Source: Gavia stellata (taxonomy: Eukaryota; Chordata; Aves; Gaviiformes; Gaviidae). Taken from it: a DNA stretch of 64,000 bases. The number at the start of each line of letters is the position of its first letter. Positions within the stretch are counted from its first letter, which is position 1. The translations under genes were made by a program, and so were the position numbers. Below, piece by piece: positions 1 to 36,247 of this stretch. The notes under the pieces were generated by a model, which saw nothing but the letters and a program-made list of their open reading frames with translations, ran no database searches and had not been told where the DNA came from. Where the stretch lies: contig NC_082596.1 of NCBI RefSeq assembly GCF_030936135.1, positions 99,246,449-99,310,448 of the forward strand, read 5' to 3'.

Positions 1-24204
<24,204 letters not shown>

Positions 24205-25380
24205 AAAATGCCATCCTGCATAGATATTATGCAAGCCGTGTTCAGTTCTCCTGCACTGGAAACCTGAAATGCCTATTTGTTCTAACTTCTCCTAAGACTA
24301 TGCAATAGTAAAGAAATAAAAAAGACCTTGTGTTCTATTACCGGTAGAAGAAAAATATAATACCTATAATACCATGTAAAACACTGGCTATAAAGTAGGA
24401 TTTGTTGAAGTATTGTGTAACACATATTGCCAAAACTACTGAGAAGTAGATTTCACGCAACATTTTTCTATAGATGGATCTTCTATCATCATACTCTTAA
24501 AACAACTGTTCTCGTTGTTCACCCAATGCAACATCGCTTGCTTTCATGTACACAAGCAGCTAGAAGTGGGGCTAAAGCAGAGCAGCACGAGGCTTTCAGG
24601 TATTAGGCTGATTCCTTATCAGAAAGATGAAAGTGAAAGCACGGATCGGGCTTGGTGAAGACCACCACGCCCTCATACAAGGATTTCAGAACTCACCTAA
24701 GAGTTACTTAGGGTCTGTAATGTGCAAATATTCATAACAGCAATGAGAAATTAACTCCCTGTAGTAGGACGTAAGCAATCCACTGATAAATACTACACAA
24801 GGAAGGTCTAAAAACTTGGCCCGTATACGGCTATAGAAGGATACAGCAGTATTGGAAAATAGCTAAACAAGTACTGAATCCTAGACTTACCTCACCAAGC
24901 TGTAGTGAAGCCTAAAAAATAGCTCTACTGTTATAATTAACTTATGACCATTTTTCATCAAAGATCTGTGGAGATTTGTATCTAGCTGTCCGGTCAAGGG
25001 AGTGTCACAGTGACATTTTAAGGAGCTGAATCACTGCAGTCTCTCAGTCATTTTAAGGGTGAATTAGTCAAAAAGGCATAAATTATCAGTAAACTCCTGT
25101 TTCTACATGTCTTTATTGGGTGATCAAACTAAACGACGGAAGTTGAATAAGCTACGTGAGGGAGGATATTGGGCTGTTCTTCAAAGACATTGCTTTCTGG
25201 TTTAGATCTTAAAAGCCAACTTAGGTACCTGAAAACACACACAAACTTTAATAATGCAATACCTCACTGTTTACATGCTCATTCAGTACTTTCCCTGGCT
25301 TCTATGCTAAGTTTTATAGTAATATCCCACAAAGGACCTTGCAATGTACAATAAATTGTTTTTAGGATGTTGATCTAGGC
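24205..25380 (+). other. MAK: Probable MAK 3' UTR
   Basis: Non-coding sequence directly after the MAK stop. AATAAA occurs at 24315-24320 (110 nt after the stop) and again at 25350-25355, both possible polyadenylation signals. The true end cannot be set from sequence alone. Confidence 0.5.
24315..24320 (+). terminator. Candidate MAK polyadenylation signal
   Basis: First AATAAA after the MAK stop codon, followed by an A-rich and then GT-containing stretch. A second AATAAA is at 25350-25355. Confidence 0.4.
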
Positions 25381-28300
25381 TACTTCTGTTATCAGCTGCA
25401 TTTAGAATAGATGCTTTAGACTTAGTAGTTACATTAAACCTGCCATTTTAAAGTACAAAATGAGTATGTTCTTTGAAGATGTAAAGCTGTTAATGATTAC
25501 TTTAAGCACTGTAAAAAAGAAATGTATTTGTATGGCTTTTATAATTGCATATAAAAATCTGAATTCCTGTTGTTGACTTAATGTGCCATAATATATGGGT
25601 TAACTTACTGGAAGTCAGTTTAATCTACAACGGTTGTATCAAAAAGTCAAGTATTTTGTTATGAAAATTGCACCTAAAGAAAATGCCACTTTAATACTGG
25701 AAGAGCTACATAGCGATAGGAGTATCTCGTCAGTAATGCACTAGAGACTTTAATTCAATTGACACTGGTCTAATGTCTAATGACCATTGTCATTCCCTTA
25801 GTATTAACAGATGTCCCTATGCTATTTAAATGCATCTTAATTTATCTGTAGAACGTATCTGTAACTGGCTATGGCAATGAAGGACAACCTCAGACTTTCT
25901 GTAACAGGCATAAATGCACTGGTTTATAATTAAAAAACAAGAGAAATTAATCACTTATCTCTAGTACAAGATGCCAGTGACTTAGTTCAAGCCACAGTCT
26001 GGTCAAGGAGTTAACTAATAATGTGTCCATAGCTCAGATGTCCTTAAGTCACCTAGAGCAGAAAAATAAATAGGTACTATTTATGGCACTAAATATGGCT
26101 AGAAGAAACATGCTGTCCTTACCACATGCTAATGAACATTCAAACTGTTTTGCCATAACCCTAACAGCCTTTACTTGTCCATAATCAAAGCATGACAAGT
26201 GTTAAATTCTTCTTGCAAACAGCAAGAAAAAACAGTAATAAGAGGCTAATAGGCTTTGTACAGTCATTTTAACTCTGATGATTCATTGATACACGTTGAA
26301 CTGTTAGTGCAGAAATGCCATCAAATGCTCAAGAAATTTAATATATGCTGATAAAGTTCCAAGGGTGTAAAAAGTATGTAAGGCTCCAGCTTTTCTCTCC
26401 TTTGTCTGGATTACTACTGTTTCTCCTGAATATGAAAAGTGGTAACAAGAGTTCTACCAGCAGTTTTCAATTCAAGCTACTGCTTTCCAAAGCTCATGAA
26501 ACAGCAGCAAGGCTTAACACTTCCGCCTAAGAGTTTAAAAGCTTATCAGTTCAATTCTATTTTCTATTATCTTTATTCCATTAAAGGACAATTGCAGCCC
26601 AAATTATTGAGTTACTTGATTTGAGACCAGCATTATACAATTAGAAAACTGCTGGATCATGGCTGTACTCAGTTTATTGCAGGAAATGCATTTATGTTTG
26701 AATCTTACTTCCACAGAAGATAACTGCTTCAAATGCAATACGAAGAGGCAAATAATCCATACGGTAGTTTGAGGAGAAGCGTCTTAAATGCTAATGTCTG
26801 GCTTACTGACCTTTTCAAGCTAAAGCAAAGACATTCAGACACCTGCCCACCAACGCTGGGTCCACAACCTCGAATTAGGCACTTAAAAGGATGAGTTATA
26901 AACAAACCGTCCGCTGTCCTGCGCACCCCTTGTTTCTATGCAGGGAAAGTAAATACGGGTGAGCAGCTGAAGCTCAACTCTGCAGGCCAATGAATAAAGG
27001 GCCCTAGGAAGGTGCCCTGAGTACAGTTCCCCCCCAAGAGCTCTCTCTGCCCACGCTCAAGCCAGCTCTGACCCAAATTGTGTGTCCTGGGACCAGGCTG
27101 CTCAAACCCTTGCCCTTGCCAGAGCTGCGGGACAGCTGTACCCGTGCCCAGACATGTCCCTGCTGATCTGGCAGCCAGCCTGCTGGCTTGGCATCCTGCC
27201 TCATCCCTGCGGCTTGCCTGGCAGACCCCTGCACTGCTGGCAGAGCCTGGCTTCTGCCACCGGACTGGCTCTGCACCTCTGGCTCAGGCAGCGCCAGGAC
27301 ACTGCCCTGCCTGTTCTGCTGCAACGAGGAAGGAGAGAAGGAAGACCACAATATGTCACCCTCCTGCTACGGTACTAGCCTGATACTTAGAGAACTCTGA
27401 GCAGCTCCAGAGTCTCACCAATCTAACAGATCCATCCCACTGCTTCCATCTCTCCCAGTACCAGCCACCAAAGAAGAAAGGTTGAGGAAATCAAAGCTCA
27501 GGATCTGTGCAAAAAGGGACATAAGTTAAACAAGACCAGAAAAGAGATACCTTACCATCCATGTGTAGCTCCCAGGATTACTTCTGTGTGGCAGCTTTAT
27601 ATTTAGAATGATTTCAGGCATCAAGGGAATCAACTGAGGACAAAGGCTGATCAACTGAGCCCTTCAGTCTTTAAATAAACTTTCACAGAGCATTTTTCAA
27701 ATCTAAAATAGATGATTCCTCTCAGGGAAAAAAAAGGAAAAAAATTAATGTAACACTTGTTTCAGCATGAGGTCTGTATGCTTTTGTTCTCTATGCTTTC
27801 TCCCAGTTCATGGGATTTTTATATTTACGGGATACTAGATTAAGGGAATAGAATAGAGATAATTTATACAATCCAAGTTCAGATATATCCAGACACCCTG
27901 CAGGAAAGGTACCAAAAACGGTATCAATCCAGATGAACAATTAAAGGAAAAAAAAAAAAAGCTGTGTAGAACACAAAAGTTTGTAATAATAATTTGTTGG
28001 TTTATTTAGAATAACATTTTAATTCTCATGAAATGCAAGAGCTATGCCTACAATTCAGCATTATCTAATAAAGCGTACTTTTGGTTTATGAATAATAATC
28101 CGTAAAAGTGAAATGAATGACATTCAGCTGGGCACTTTTGCTTACAAGTAATTGCAAGTAACAGGTTTGCATTCATCGCATTACAGCTAAACCTTGACAG
28201 CCTGCTCCGTGATTGTGTTTTGTGGGGCCACGTTCTAACGCACAGGGAACAGAGTCCCTGGCTGATAAATATGATGACTGGATGAAATGGCAGGGAAGTG

Positions 28301-28741
28301 GAAGGGGAGAGGTAACGTAATCAGCATGTTTGTTATATTCATTACTAGTGACAAATTGGCAACTCCTCTTCCCTTGTTTCAGAGGTATAGATGATTTTAG
28401 AATGACAAGTCTAGATGTACATTTAAGCTTCAATCCTGCAACTGTCTGTATGCAAGTGCCAAGAGGTCTTTGCCTACAGTAAGCTGCAGGACCTGAAGCT
28501 AAACTAATGCTATGCTCATATTTTCTTGCTTCACAGTGCAGGAAATGTTAAGACAAATACCATTCTGGAAGACAAAACAAGGGCTTTCAATGTCGGTCCT
28601 TTAAAAACACAACCCACGTGCAGTAGGATATGAAAAATACAGTGCACAGACAGCAGTGCCTTTTCCACTCTTGTGTAGCACATTTAGGCAGTTGCATTTT
28701 CAGGCTTCTCAATGACGTATCTTCAAGTGCAAGATGCAGAC
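25381..28741. other. Space between convergent MAK and TMEM14C
   Basis: No gene recognised. It likely holds parts of both 3' UTRs. A GC-rich patch at about 27040-27340 stands out from its AT-rich surroundings (see findings). TTTATT at 28001-28006 reads AATAAA on the minus strand and could end TMEM14C. Confidence 0.5.
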
Positions 28742-28799
28742 TTATGGCTTAAGAGGCTTCTCCATGATCTGCAATCCAAGCCGTCCAACCATCAGTAAA
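28742..28799 (-). CDS. TMEM14C: TMEM14C exon 4
   Basis: 58 nt after TTCAACAG, entered in phase 2. It encodes [18 protein letters not shown] and TAA. A T16 run lies about 25 nt before the acceptor on this strand. Confidence 0.9.
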
Positions 28800-31700
28800 C
28801 TGTTGAACAGAATAATTGTTGTTGAAAAAAAAAAAAAAAAGGGAGGGAGGCAAAAATCCCATAAAGAACAAGAGGGAAGAAAACACTGACATGATTTCAT
28901 TTAGCTGAACGCCACTGTAAGATTTCATTTTTCACAGAACTTACCACGTAACATTTTTAAAACAATATAATCCACAAATAAGTTAAATAAAATGCCTATT
29001 CAAAAATACAGAAATACAGACAAGAACAAAAGACAGGTGACTACCTGGCACCAGCAATTATCCCAGGCATTGCTTTTCTGGAGTTGTAAAACCTCATTCC
29101 CATAACAGCAGACAAGGTTCCAGATGCCACTGTCGAAAAGAAGCCCGGTCAGATCTATTTGAAACAGAAACACCAGCGCAGCACTGCAACGCTTGGACAT
29201 TTAGCAGTGCCAACCCAACAGGCCTATGTCTACAGAGAGGAACGCCTCCCTCCTCTCCGCAAGGAAGCGTACGCAAACATTTTACTTCTTTTTGTTGCAA
29301 GTTTCTCAGCAGCGTTGGTAAGCATGCTCCGCTGCTCATTAGAGGCGAGTAGATCTCATCAGGGTTGAGGCCACTGTCTAATCGCCCACAACCTCCAATC
29401 CTCTGGGCAGATCACTAACCCTCCCTCAGTTTCTTCTCACTTGCAGAAAAATGATTATTTCCTTGAATATAGATAGGCTCAAAACTGCCAGAAAGCTGGG
29501 ACGGTGACAAAGTTCACTATGTGGGAGGCAAATATTATTACAGTTGCCGTTTCTCTGTGACATTCTGAACTGAAAGGTGGCACTAACTACTACAACTAGA
29601 AATAAAACCACCCCACCTGAAAATACAAATTAGCAAACAGAAAGCAATCTAAGGGATCAAGCCGAAAGAGCGACTAACATTTTAAACATTACTCCAAATT
29701 ATTTAATCTCGAAGTCTGGAAAAAAAATCCCATCGATATTCACATGAAAGTTACAGGGCCGTTGTTTCTTCGAAGAAGAAAGGCAGGTGGAGGTGTTGTA
29801 GACCCTTCTCCAAAGCTTCAAGTTTGTTTGCATCAGACAGGGCAAAAGGTATACTAAAGATATTCTGTCAAGGTTCTTTTTTGGATTTCTACCCGTGACG
29901 TAATGTGACCAACCTAAAGCTCAGGGGGAGCCGCAACGGCACATCGCAGCAGGACTGAGGAGGAATGGATGAATGAAGAGTTGTGCTAGACTGGGACACA
30001 ACACCACTTTCAAGAGGTCCACTCGGAAGCACTACATGCACCACATCAGGATATAAGGAAGCTGCTCATCTTTCTGTCACGACTCTGCCTAAAAACTCGT
30101 GCCGGAGATGCTCAGCCACTCCCGCGGCATGCCAGAGTGGAAGAGAAGATTCACAAGCGGAAACTTTGCTTCTTATTGAGCTGTGTTTTACATTTTGTTC
30201 CTTACTGACAAGGCACTTTGGTCCTCTGCAGTATCTACCAGGGGCTTTACACAGCCTTTCAGCACATTACATCATCAAGCGCCATTGGTTTTAAGTAGTC
30301 TTAAATCACTGCAGTGCTATAGTATCAAAACACTAATAATACTATGGCATAGTTACAGAACTAGAAGGAACCTCAAGAGCACATCTAGGCTAACCTGGTG
30401 CCCAAAGGCAAGATCAGCTCCTGACAGATACTGGTCTAACCAATTATTAAAGTCCTGCAGCGATGGAAGTCCCGGAGGTTCACCTGATCTCTTCCACTGC
30501 TTCATTATACTTTCTGCTGTCATTTTATCCTTCTCATTCACCTGAAGGGTTAACTGCAAGCTAAGCCCACAACTTCTTGTCCCATCTACCATAAGCAAGG
30601 AGAAGAAATCGTTCCCTCCTTTCTTTTATATACTTCAGACTGTTTCTTCCACAGCATATGATGCATTAAAACATATATTGCTCTTCTTCCGAGATGCTTG
30701 TGCAAGCCAATATTCCATAAAGCCACATACTGCTTGTCACGGTGCTTTTGCTATTGCTAAAACGCCTATTCCATGACCACAGACTAAAAACGCTGCTTCA
30801 CAACCAAGCATTTTTCACGTACATTTCCTGCGTCTACATTACTTCAACGCGGTATCTCGTCTGGCAGAGGAGATAGGTATTTCTCACCAACTCTGGCTTC
30901 CAGAAGGACAACCTAGGTCTTAGAACCAGGCACCGTGCTCTTACATAAATACCTCCTGGCTATGGGCAGGAGGTCCTGCCACCACTTAGCAATGTTTGTG
31001 TAAATAAAAGGGCACAGATAGGCTGAAACGTGCTAGAAAAAAGGTTACCACCAGTAATGCTTAGTACTCGGGTGCCGAGCAAACTCACCGAGGGAAAGCC
31101 ACACATTCTTTGGATCTTTGGACTGCTGGTAGGCACCTAGTCCTGCTAAGCCACCGAAGAGAAGACCAGCTGCTAGAGAAGGGACGCTGCCTTGAATAAA
31201 ATGAAGGATGAAGCAATTAGTGGAAGAACACATACAAAGGAAGTCTGCAAACCAAACAAAACCATTGCAAGGTCCCATTCACCACTATAAAAAAAAAAAA
31301 AAAAAAATCACAAACCCAATCCAAACCAAACTAAAAGTACCGGAGTGGGGGGTTTTATCAGTAAGATACTTGGCAGTCCTCAGCCGAGCACCGTCTCCAT
31401 GCAAGAAGGCCTTCGCACGGTTCGCCGGAGTCACTCCGGGCCGCGGACCAGGACCCTCCGCCCGAGGCCCCGCAGCCCCGGCTGAGGCGGCGGCCTCCCG
31501 CGGGGCGCGCAGAGCGCCGGCGGACACCCCGCCACCTCCCGCGGCGGGGTCCAAGCCCCCGAGGTCGGCTCGGCAGCGACACAGCCCTCCCTCCCTCCCG
31601 AAGCGCCCCGACACCCGCCGCCGGGCCGGGGCCGGGGCCGGGGCCGGGGCCGGGCGGAGCGGAGGGCTGCTGCGGGCAGGACCCAGACGTCCCCCCCGCC

Positions 31701-31801
31701 CGCCGGCGGCGGCGGCGGCACCCACCTGCCTTGGCGTAGCCCACGACGCCGCCCGCCGCCACCAGCGCCGCGTAGCCGAAGCCCAGCCAGTCGTACTCCA
31801 T
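28742..31801 (-). CDS. TMEM14C: TMEM14C, small inner-membrane protein, 4 coding exons
   Basis: Member of the TMEM14 (UPF0136) family, about 106 residues with four hydrophobic helices. TMEM14C sits in the mitochondrial inner membrane and is needed for porphyrin handling in haem synthesis in red-cell precursors. Exons on the minus strand: 31801-31726 ([20 protein letters not shown]), 31190-31089 ([20 protein letters not shown]), 29129-29045 ([20 protein letters not shown]) and 28799-28742 ([18 protein letters not shown], stop). All borders are GT/AG and the phases fit (76+102+85+58 nt = 107 codons including stop). The start is the first ATG in a CpG island and gives the family's usual N-terminus. 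TMEM14A and TMEM14B are alternatives. The GFGYAALV and [13 protein letters not shown] motifs are family-wide, so the choice of TMEM14C rests mainly on its place between MAK and GCNT2. Confidence 0.88.
29045..29129 (-). CDS. TMEM14C: TMEM14C exon 3
   Basis: 85 nt after TTTTCGACAG. It encodes [20 protein letters not shown], then MPGIIAGA, the GxxMGxRF helix of the family. Donor CCAG|GTAGTC is weaker than the others. Confidence 0.9.
30340..30640 (-). mobile_element. Old CR1-like LINE fragment
   Basis: A decayed stretch keeps the order of CR1 3'-end phrases in reverse: GAAGGAACCTCAAGAGCACATCTAGG, GTCCTGCAGCGATGGAAGTC, then the CTTCTTGTCCC block. Divergence is high, so this is an old copy in a TMEM14C intron. 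Borders are approximate. Confidence 0.6.
31089..31190 (-). CDS. TMEM14C: TMEM14C exon 2
   Basis: 102 nt after acceptor TTCAAG. It encodes [20 protein letters not shown], then [14 protein letters not shown]. Donor CTCG|GTGAGT. Confidence 0.94.
31628..31651 (+). repeat. (GGGGCC)4 run in TMEM14C intron 1
   Basis: Four whole GGGGCC units, with partial GGGCC before and GGG after, about 75 nt inside the first intron. G runs are on the plus strand, so the transcript carries GGCCCC. Confidence 0.93.
31726..31801 (-). CDS. TMEM14C: TMEM14C exon 1 (coding part)
   Basis: 76 nt from ATG (31801-31799) to donor G|GTGGGT. It encodes the first helix, [20 protein letters not shown] and then GYAKA. It is GC-rich, as usual for a CpG-island exon. 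Confidence 0.93.
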
Positions 31802-31959
31802 CTGCGGGCAGCGGCAGACCCGGCCCCGCCGCCGCCCGCTCCGACCTTGGGCCGCCCTCCCCGCGCCGGCGCCGCCCCTCCCGGAGGTCCCGCCCGCCGG
31901 CCGTGACGGGCAGCCGGGGGCCGGTGCCGCCCGCCTCGGTGGCAGCCCGCCGCCTTGCC

Positions 31960-31983
31960 GGGGCCGGGGCCGGGGCCGGGGCC
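31960..31983 (+). repeat. (GGGGCC)4 run upstream of TMEM14C
   Basis: A second run of four GGGGCC units followed by GGGGG, about 160 nt upstream of the start codon. It is separate from the run at 31628, with the first coding exon between them. Confidence 0.93.
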
Positions 31984-32084
31984 GGGGGTGAGGCGGGTGC
32001 GGGGGGAAGCAGCGCCGCGGCCCCTCAGGGCTGGCTGGGTGCGTGGGCTGCCGCGCGTCCCGGTCCTGCCGTTCCACGGGAGTA

Positions 32085-32873
32085 AGGCTCACTCCCCGGT
32101 TAGCGACACGGGCAAAACAGGCCCGGCTTCGGGAGAGTAATTTAATTTATTCCCGATTAATAACAGAGTAGGAAAGTAAGAAATAAAACAAAATAAAACC
32201 ACCTCCTCCCCTTCTGCCGAGGCTCGGCATCACTCGGACTCCCCGGGGATGGGCAGTGGGGGTTGCGGTCAGGCCGTAAGGCCTCATCTCCGCTGCGCCT
32301 TCCTCCTCGTGCTCTTCCCTTCCTCCAGCGTGGAGCCCCTTCCACGGGAGACAGTCCTTAGGAACTGCTCCAGCGTGGGTCCCCCGCGGGGCCACAGGTT
32401 CTGCCAGCAGCCTGCTCCAGCGCGGGCTTCCCACGGGGTCACTGCCTCCTTCGGGCATCCACCCGCTCCGGTGTGGGGTCCTCCATGGGCTGCGGGTGGA
32501 TATCTGCTCCACCGTGGACCTCCATGGACTGCATGGGCACAGCCTGCCTCACCGTGGTCTTCACCGCCGGCTGCCAGGGAATCTCTGCTCCGGCGCCTGG
32601 AGCACCTCCTCCCCTCCTTCTGCACTGACCTCAGTGCCTGCGGAGTTGGTGCTCTCACATTTTCTCACTCTTCTCTCACAGCTGCTGCTGTGCAGTGTTT
32701 TTACCCTTTCTTAAATATGCTATCATAGAGGCACCACCAGCGTTGCTGATGGGCTCAGCTTTAGCCAGCAGCGGGCCTGTCTTGGAGCTGTCGGGAGCTG
32801 GCTCTGCCCAACATGGCAGAAGCCACCCCTGCAGCCCCCCACTACCACAACCTTGCCACTTAAGCCCAACACA
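32085..32873 (-). mobile_element. Partial LTR-type endogenous retroviral repeat
   Basis: On the minus strand the element begins TGTTGGGCTTAAGTGGCAAGG near 32870, the start I recall for a common avian LTR-type repeat (TGTTGGGTTTGC.TGGCAAGG). It contains GC-rich, loosely repeated phrases (for example GGAGCAGATATCC, CCACGGTGG) and ends near 32085 after an A/T-rich part and GTTTTGCCCGTG. No retroviral gene is present. It seems cut short at its 3' end. The family name is not claimed and the identification is from memory of bird repeats. Confidence 0.6.
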
Positions 32874-33049
32874 GATGGCAAAAGAAGGTGTCTGGATTCC
32901 CCAGAAACTCTGCTGACGACAGCGTGCACATGCTCAGGACGATGGTGACATGCTACAGGGCACAATCCCCCGCACCACGTGGAGCAGCACCCCCAGCACC
33001 GCACTGGACGCAGTCCCAGCTCCGGAGGGAGGGTGCAGCTCTCCTGGTC

Positions 33050-33748
33050 TGGGGCTGCAGATGTGCCTGAGACTGGTCGCCTGGAAAGCAGCTTTGCAGG
33101 AAAGGCCTTGGGCATCCCAGGGTGTCAGAAGTTGCCCATGAAGCAGCAACATGCCCTTGCAGCAAAGAAGGTAGACGGCTCCCTGGGCTGCATTAGCGAG
33201 GTCGAGGCGGGTGATCCTTCCCCTCTGCTCTGTGGTGAGACACAGCTGGAGCGCTGGTTCCAGTTCTAGGCTCCCCGGTGCAAGGCAGGCATGGACATAC
33301 TGAAGCAGGTCCTGCAAAGGGCTATGAAGATGATTAAGTTCTTGGAGCATCTTTCATACAAGAAGTGGCTGAGAGAGCTGGGGCTGTTTAGCCTGGAGGA
33401 GAGGAGGCTCAGGGGCATCTTATCGATGCCTATAAATATCTGACAGGGAAGAATAAAGCAGATGGAGCCAGGGGCTTCTCAGTGGTACCCAGTGACAGGA
33501 CAAGGGGCAATGGGTCCAGGTTGAAATGCAGGAAATTTCATTTAAACACAAGTAAAATAATTTTCATTATGAAGGTGGCCAAACACTGGAAGAGGCACTC
33601 GGGCAGTCTATGAAGTCTCCATCTGTGGAGATACTCAACACCCAACTGGACACAGCCCTGAGCAAGCTGACCGTGCTTTGAGAAAGGGGGGTTGGACTCA
33701 GTGGTCTACAGATGTCCCTTCCAACGTCAGCAGGTCTGTGATTCTGTG
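33050..33748 (+). mobile_element. CR1 LINE, 5'-truncated
   Basis: CR1 3' part in the plus direction: AGCAACATGCCCTTGCAGCAAAGAAGG, then AGAGAGCTGGGGCTGTTTAG, CCCAGTGACAGGACAAGGGG and GGTTGGACTCAGTGG, ending in GTGATTCTGTG. The reverse transcriptase tail frame is broken by changes. The start is approximate. Confidence 0.9.
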
Positions 33749-36200
33749 TGACACAAGCTCCATGAGATTGGTACAAGTTTCCCAGCCGATCTCTGCCTCC
33801 TTCCTTCCCAGCCGTGCTTTGAGAACTGAGCACTGACGTTTGTGCTTGTGATGAGATCTTTTATGTATTTTACAGAAAGGAAAATACCATGAGGCCCACC
33901 TGACACAAGAAGCAAATTACCTTCTGACCCCTGGCAGAGCTTGTTCATTAATGTGTACCCAAAGTTTTACCAAACTTGGCAAGTTTCAAGGCCTGCCTGT
34001 AGGACAACACAAATGACCTGTCGATCATGCTTTCTTCTTCGTGTTGGTTTTTTTTTCCCCCAACTGCACTACTGATGCTATGCTTGGGCCTGGATATACT
34101 TGCAAGGAAAAAGAATCAGAAGATCTGAAGCTTGCACACTGCAAACTGTGGTCAGACCAATTCCTTCACAAGGCAATGAACTTTCCTCCACACTTGCTTC
34201 CATAAAAGACTCCAAAAAAGAGTTGTGCAGGCTGCACCTTTGTTCTGTTGTATATGAATTGTTAAGGGACTAGCACAAATGTATTTCCACTAACAGAAAG
34301 TTACTACAGTTGTCAGGCTTTCACTAAACAAACAAAACACAACAAAACAAAACGAAAAAGGGCCACTTACTGCAGTTTTATGAGCTCTATGGCAAACCAG
34401 TATTTTGCCCCAGGTTATCTGGAAAAGAAGGCTTACACTGAATGAATAACACTCACCAAAACAGTATTTATATCCTATTTAGCTTATCAGCTCTTGACAT
34501 TCTCAGTTCATTCTTTCATGGGCTGTGTTTTCCTTTTCCCTTCTTTGTTTTCCTTCTCCTACCTCTTCCCCACTTTTGTCCTAAGGTTTTCTCTGTCTTT
34601 TCAGCTGTCCTCACCTTCCCCATGTTCTCTCGTCCCCCTTGCTCTGAGCTCCATATATCCTCTTAAGACCGCCTCGGCTGCCCTTAATAGTGGGTGGATG
34701 GAAAACACTAAGAGGATGGATCACATTTGCGGAAGTTCGACATCTTTTGTGGAAACTTAATTTGCATTTTTGTGCTATTAGATGCGCTGCAAATATTTGT
34801 GTTTTAGGCACACAGGGCTTGCAGTGGAGCTTGAAGCATCTAGCCAATATAGTGCTAGTGACTGTCTGCAATGACTTGCTGATCAAAACCAGGCTGGCTC
34901 CTTTGTTTAAAGCAGGACCTTTGCTTTTGGTTTGACACACCTAATCAGATCAGAAGTAAGGTTTACCTGTTACTTACTTGATGCCATTGTTTTGCCTTGA
35001 ATGCCTATTTCTAGACCTATTTCTAGTGCCTATTTCCAGCCTCTTCAGGAGCCCCTCCCAAAAATGACATTCACACACCAGCCAGTTGTTTATCATTCCT
35101 ACGAGTGAGCCTTGGTGCTCACATAGCAAACCACCACGGTGCCATCTTAAAATTTCTGCTGGCAGTCACCAGCCATGAGCCAGCAGGATGTGCTGGGCCA
35201 AGACCTTCTCTTGGATGGTCCTCTGTTAGCAGAGGTCTGAATCATACCTGGCTCTAGCATGGGGAGAGGAAGGAGATGGCAAGCAAAACTATAGCTAGAG
35301 GGTGGGTGGCACTGCGAATACGGAGCAACGAAAATCCATCTTCATTCAAATCCATTAAGAACGGATTTATTTGCAAAGGGTCAGCAAATGTGCCTCTCAG
35401 GTGCAGAGCCTTAGTCAAGATGTTATGTTCATTAGATATTTGTATGTTAACAGGCTGGTTCCTAGTGGAAGCTGAGGACGTTATCGTATTCCTTCACATC
35501 ATGGCATAATGCTGCGTCTTGACCTCTGCATCAGTGCGTGCTAACGGGCTGATCTTGGGACCATCCTCTGTGATTTTTGCAGCACCTGCAGCTTCTAATT
35601 AATCCCTTGTTTGGTGTTGCTGATGTCGCCGCTAACTTCACAGCTCACAGAAGGCAGGTCTGCCAGAGTGTCTGATGCTTTAACTGCATTAGAAGCCAGC
35701 AACTGACTCAGAAGCCAGCGAGAAGACAGTCCTACTGAAGACAGAGTACAGAAGACAGGAGGCTACTTCATTTTTATGCCTCCTGTGGCTATGCAATGAT
35801 TTATCCATGTGCATCAAAGCTTCAGTCCTGCAGTTGTGTGTGCGAAAATGGTGGGTTTGTGGTAGCTGTGGCGCCCACAAATAAGTGAGACAAGGTTTGC
35901 AGGACAAGGCAGTGTACTTTAACAGAGGAGTGGGATATTGCAAGAGAGCAAACCAAACCAGACCACAAGCCCATTAAAGCGTGCTTGGCTTTTCCTCTGT
36001 TCTGTAACTTCAGTGTCACCTCTCCTTTCCTTCATTCAATTTCTGTTACTCATTTGGGGGAGCTCCAATATTGGACCCATATTAGTTGGCTACTATATGA
36101 CCTCTAAGGTGATGCCTAATAGTAGTGGTAACACTGAAAACATGAATGCATCCACATTACTTTCTTGCCTTAAGTGAAGTTAAAAGGCTGCCTTGGTAAG

Positions 36201-36247
36201 CCTCTTTCTTTTTTCTTTTTCCTTTTTGTTTTTTTTTTCTTTTTTGT
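36201..36247. repeat. T-rich pyrimidine tract
   Basis: Almost pure T with scattered C and a G. Simple sequence, no other signal seen. Confidence 0.7.

Larger units (their letters stand above)
31395..32075. promoter_or_regulatory. CpG island promoter of TMEM14C
   Basis: Very CpG-dense sequence around the TMEM14C start codon, in contrast to the AT-rich flanks. The transcription start probably lies just above 31801 on the minus strand. No TATA box seen. No gene was recognised on the plus side, so a two-way promoter is not supported. Confidence 0.8.

Noticed and set aside
31208-32092. Long open frames on both strands across the TMEM14C CpG island
   Set aside because: They are low-complexity Pro, Ala, Gly and Arg translations of CpG-rich DNA. 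Stop codons are rare there by composition.
32249-32728. Frames of 120-160 codons at 32249-32728 and 32284-32658
   Set aside because: They lie inside the LTR-like repeat and are translations of its loose internal repeats, not a gene.
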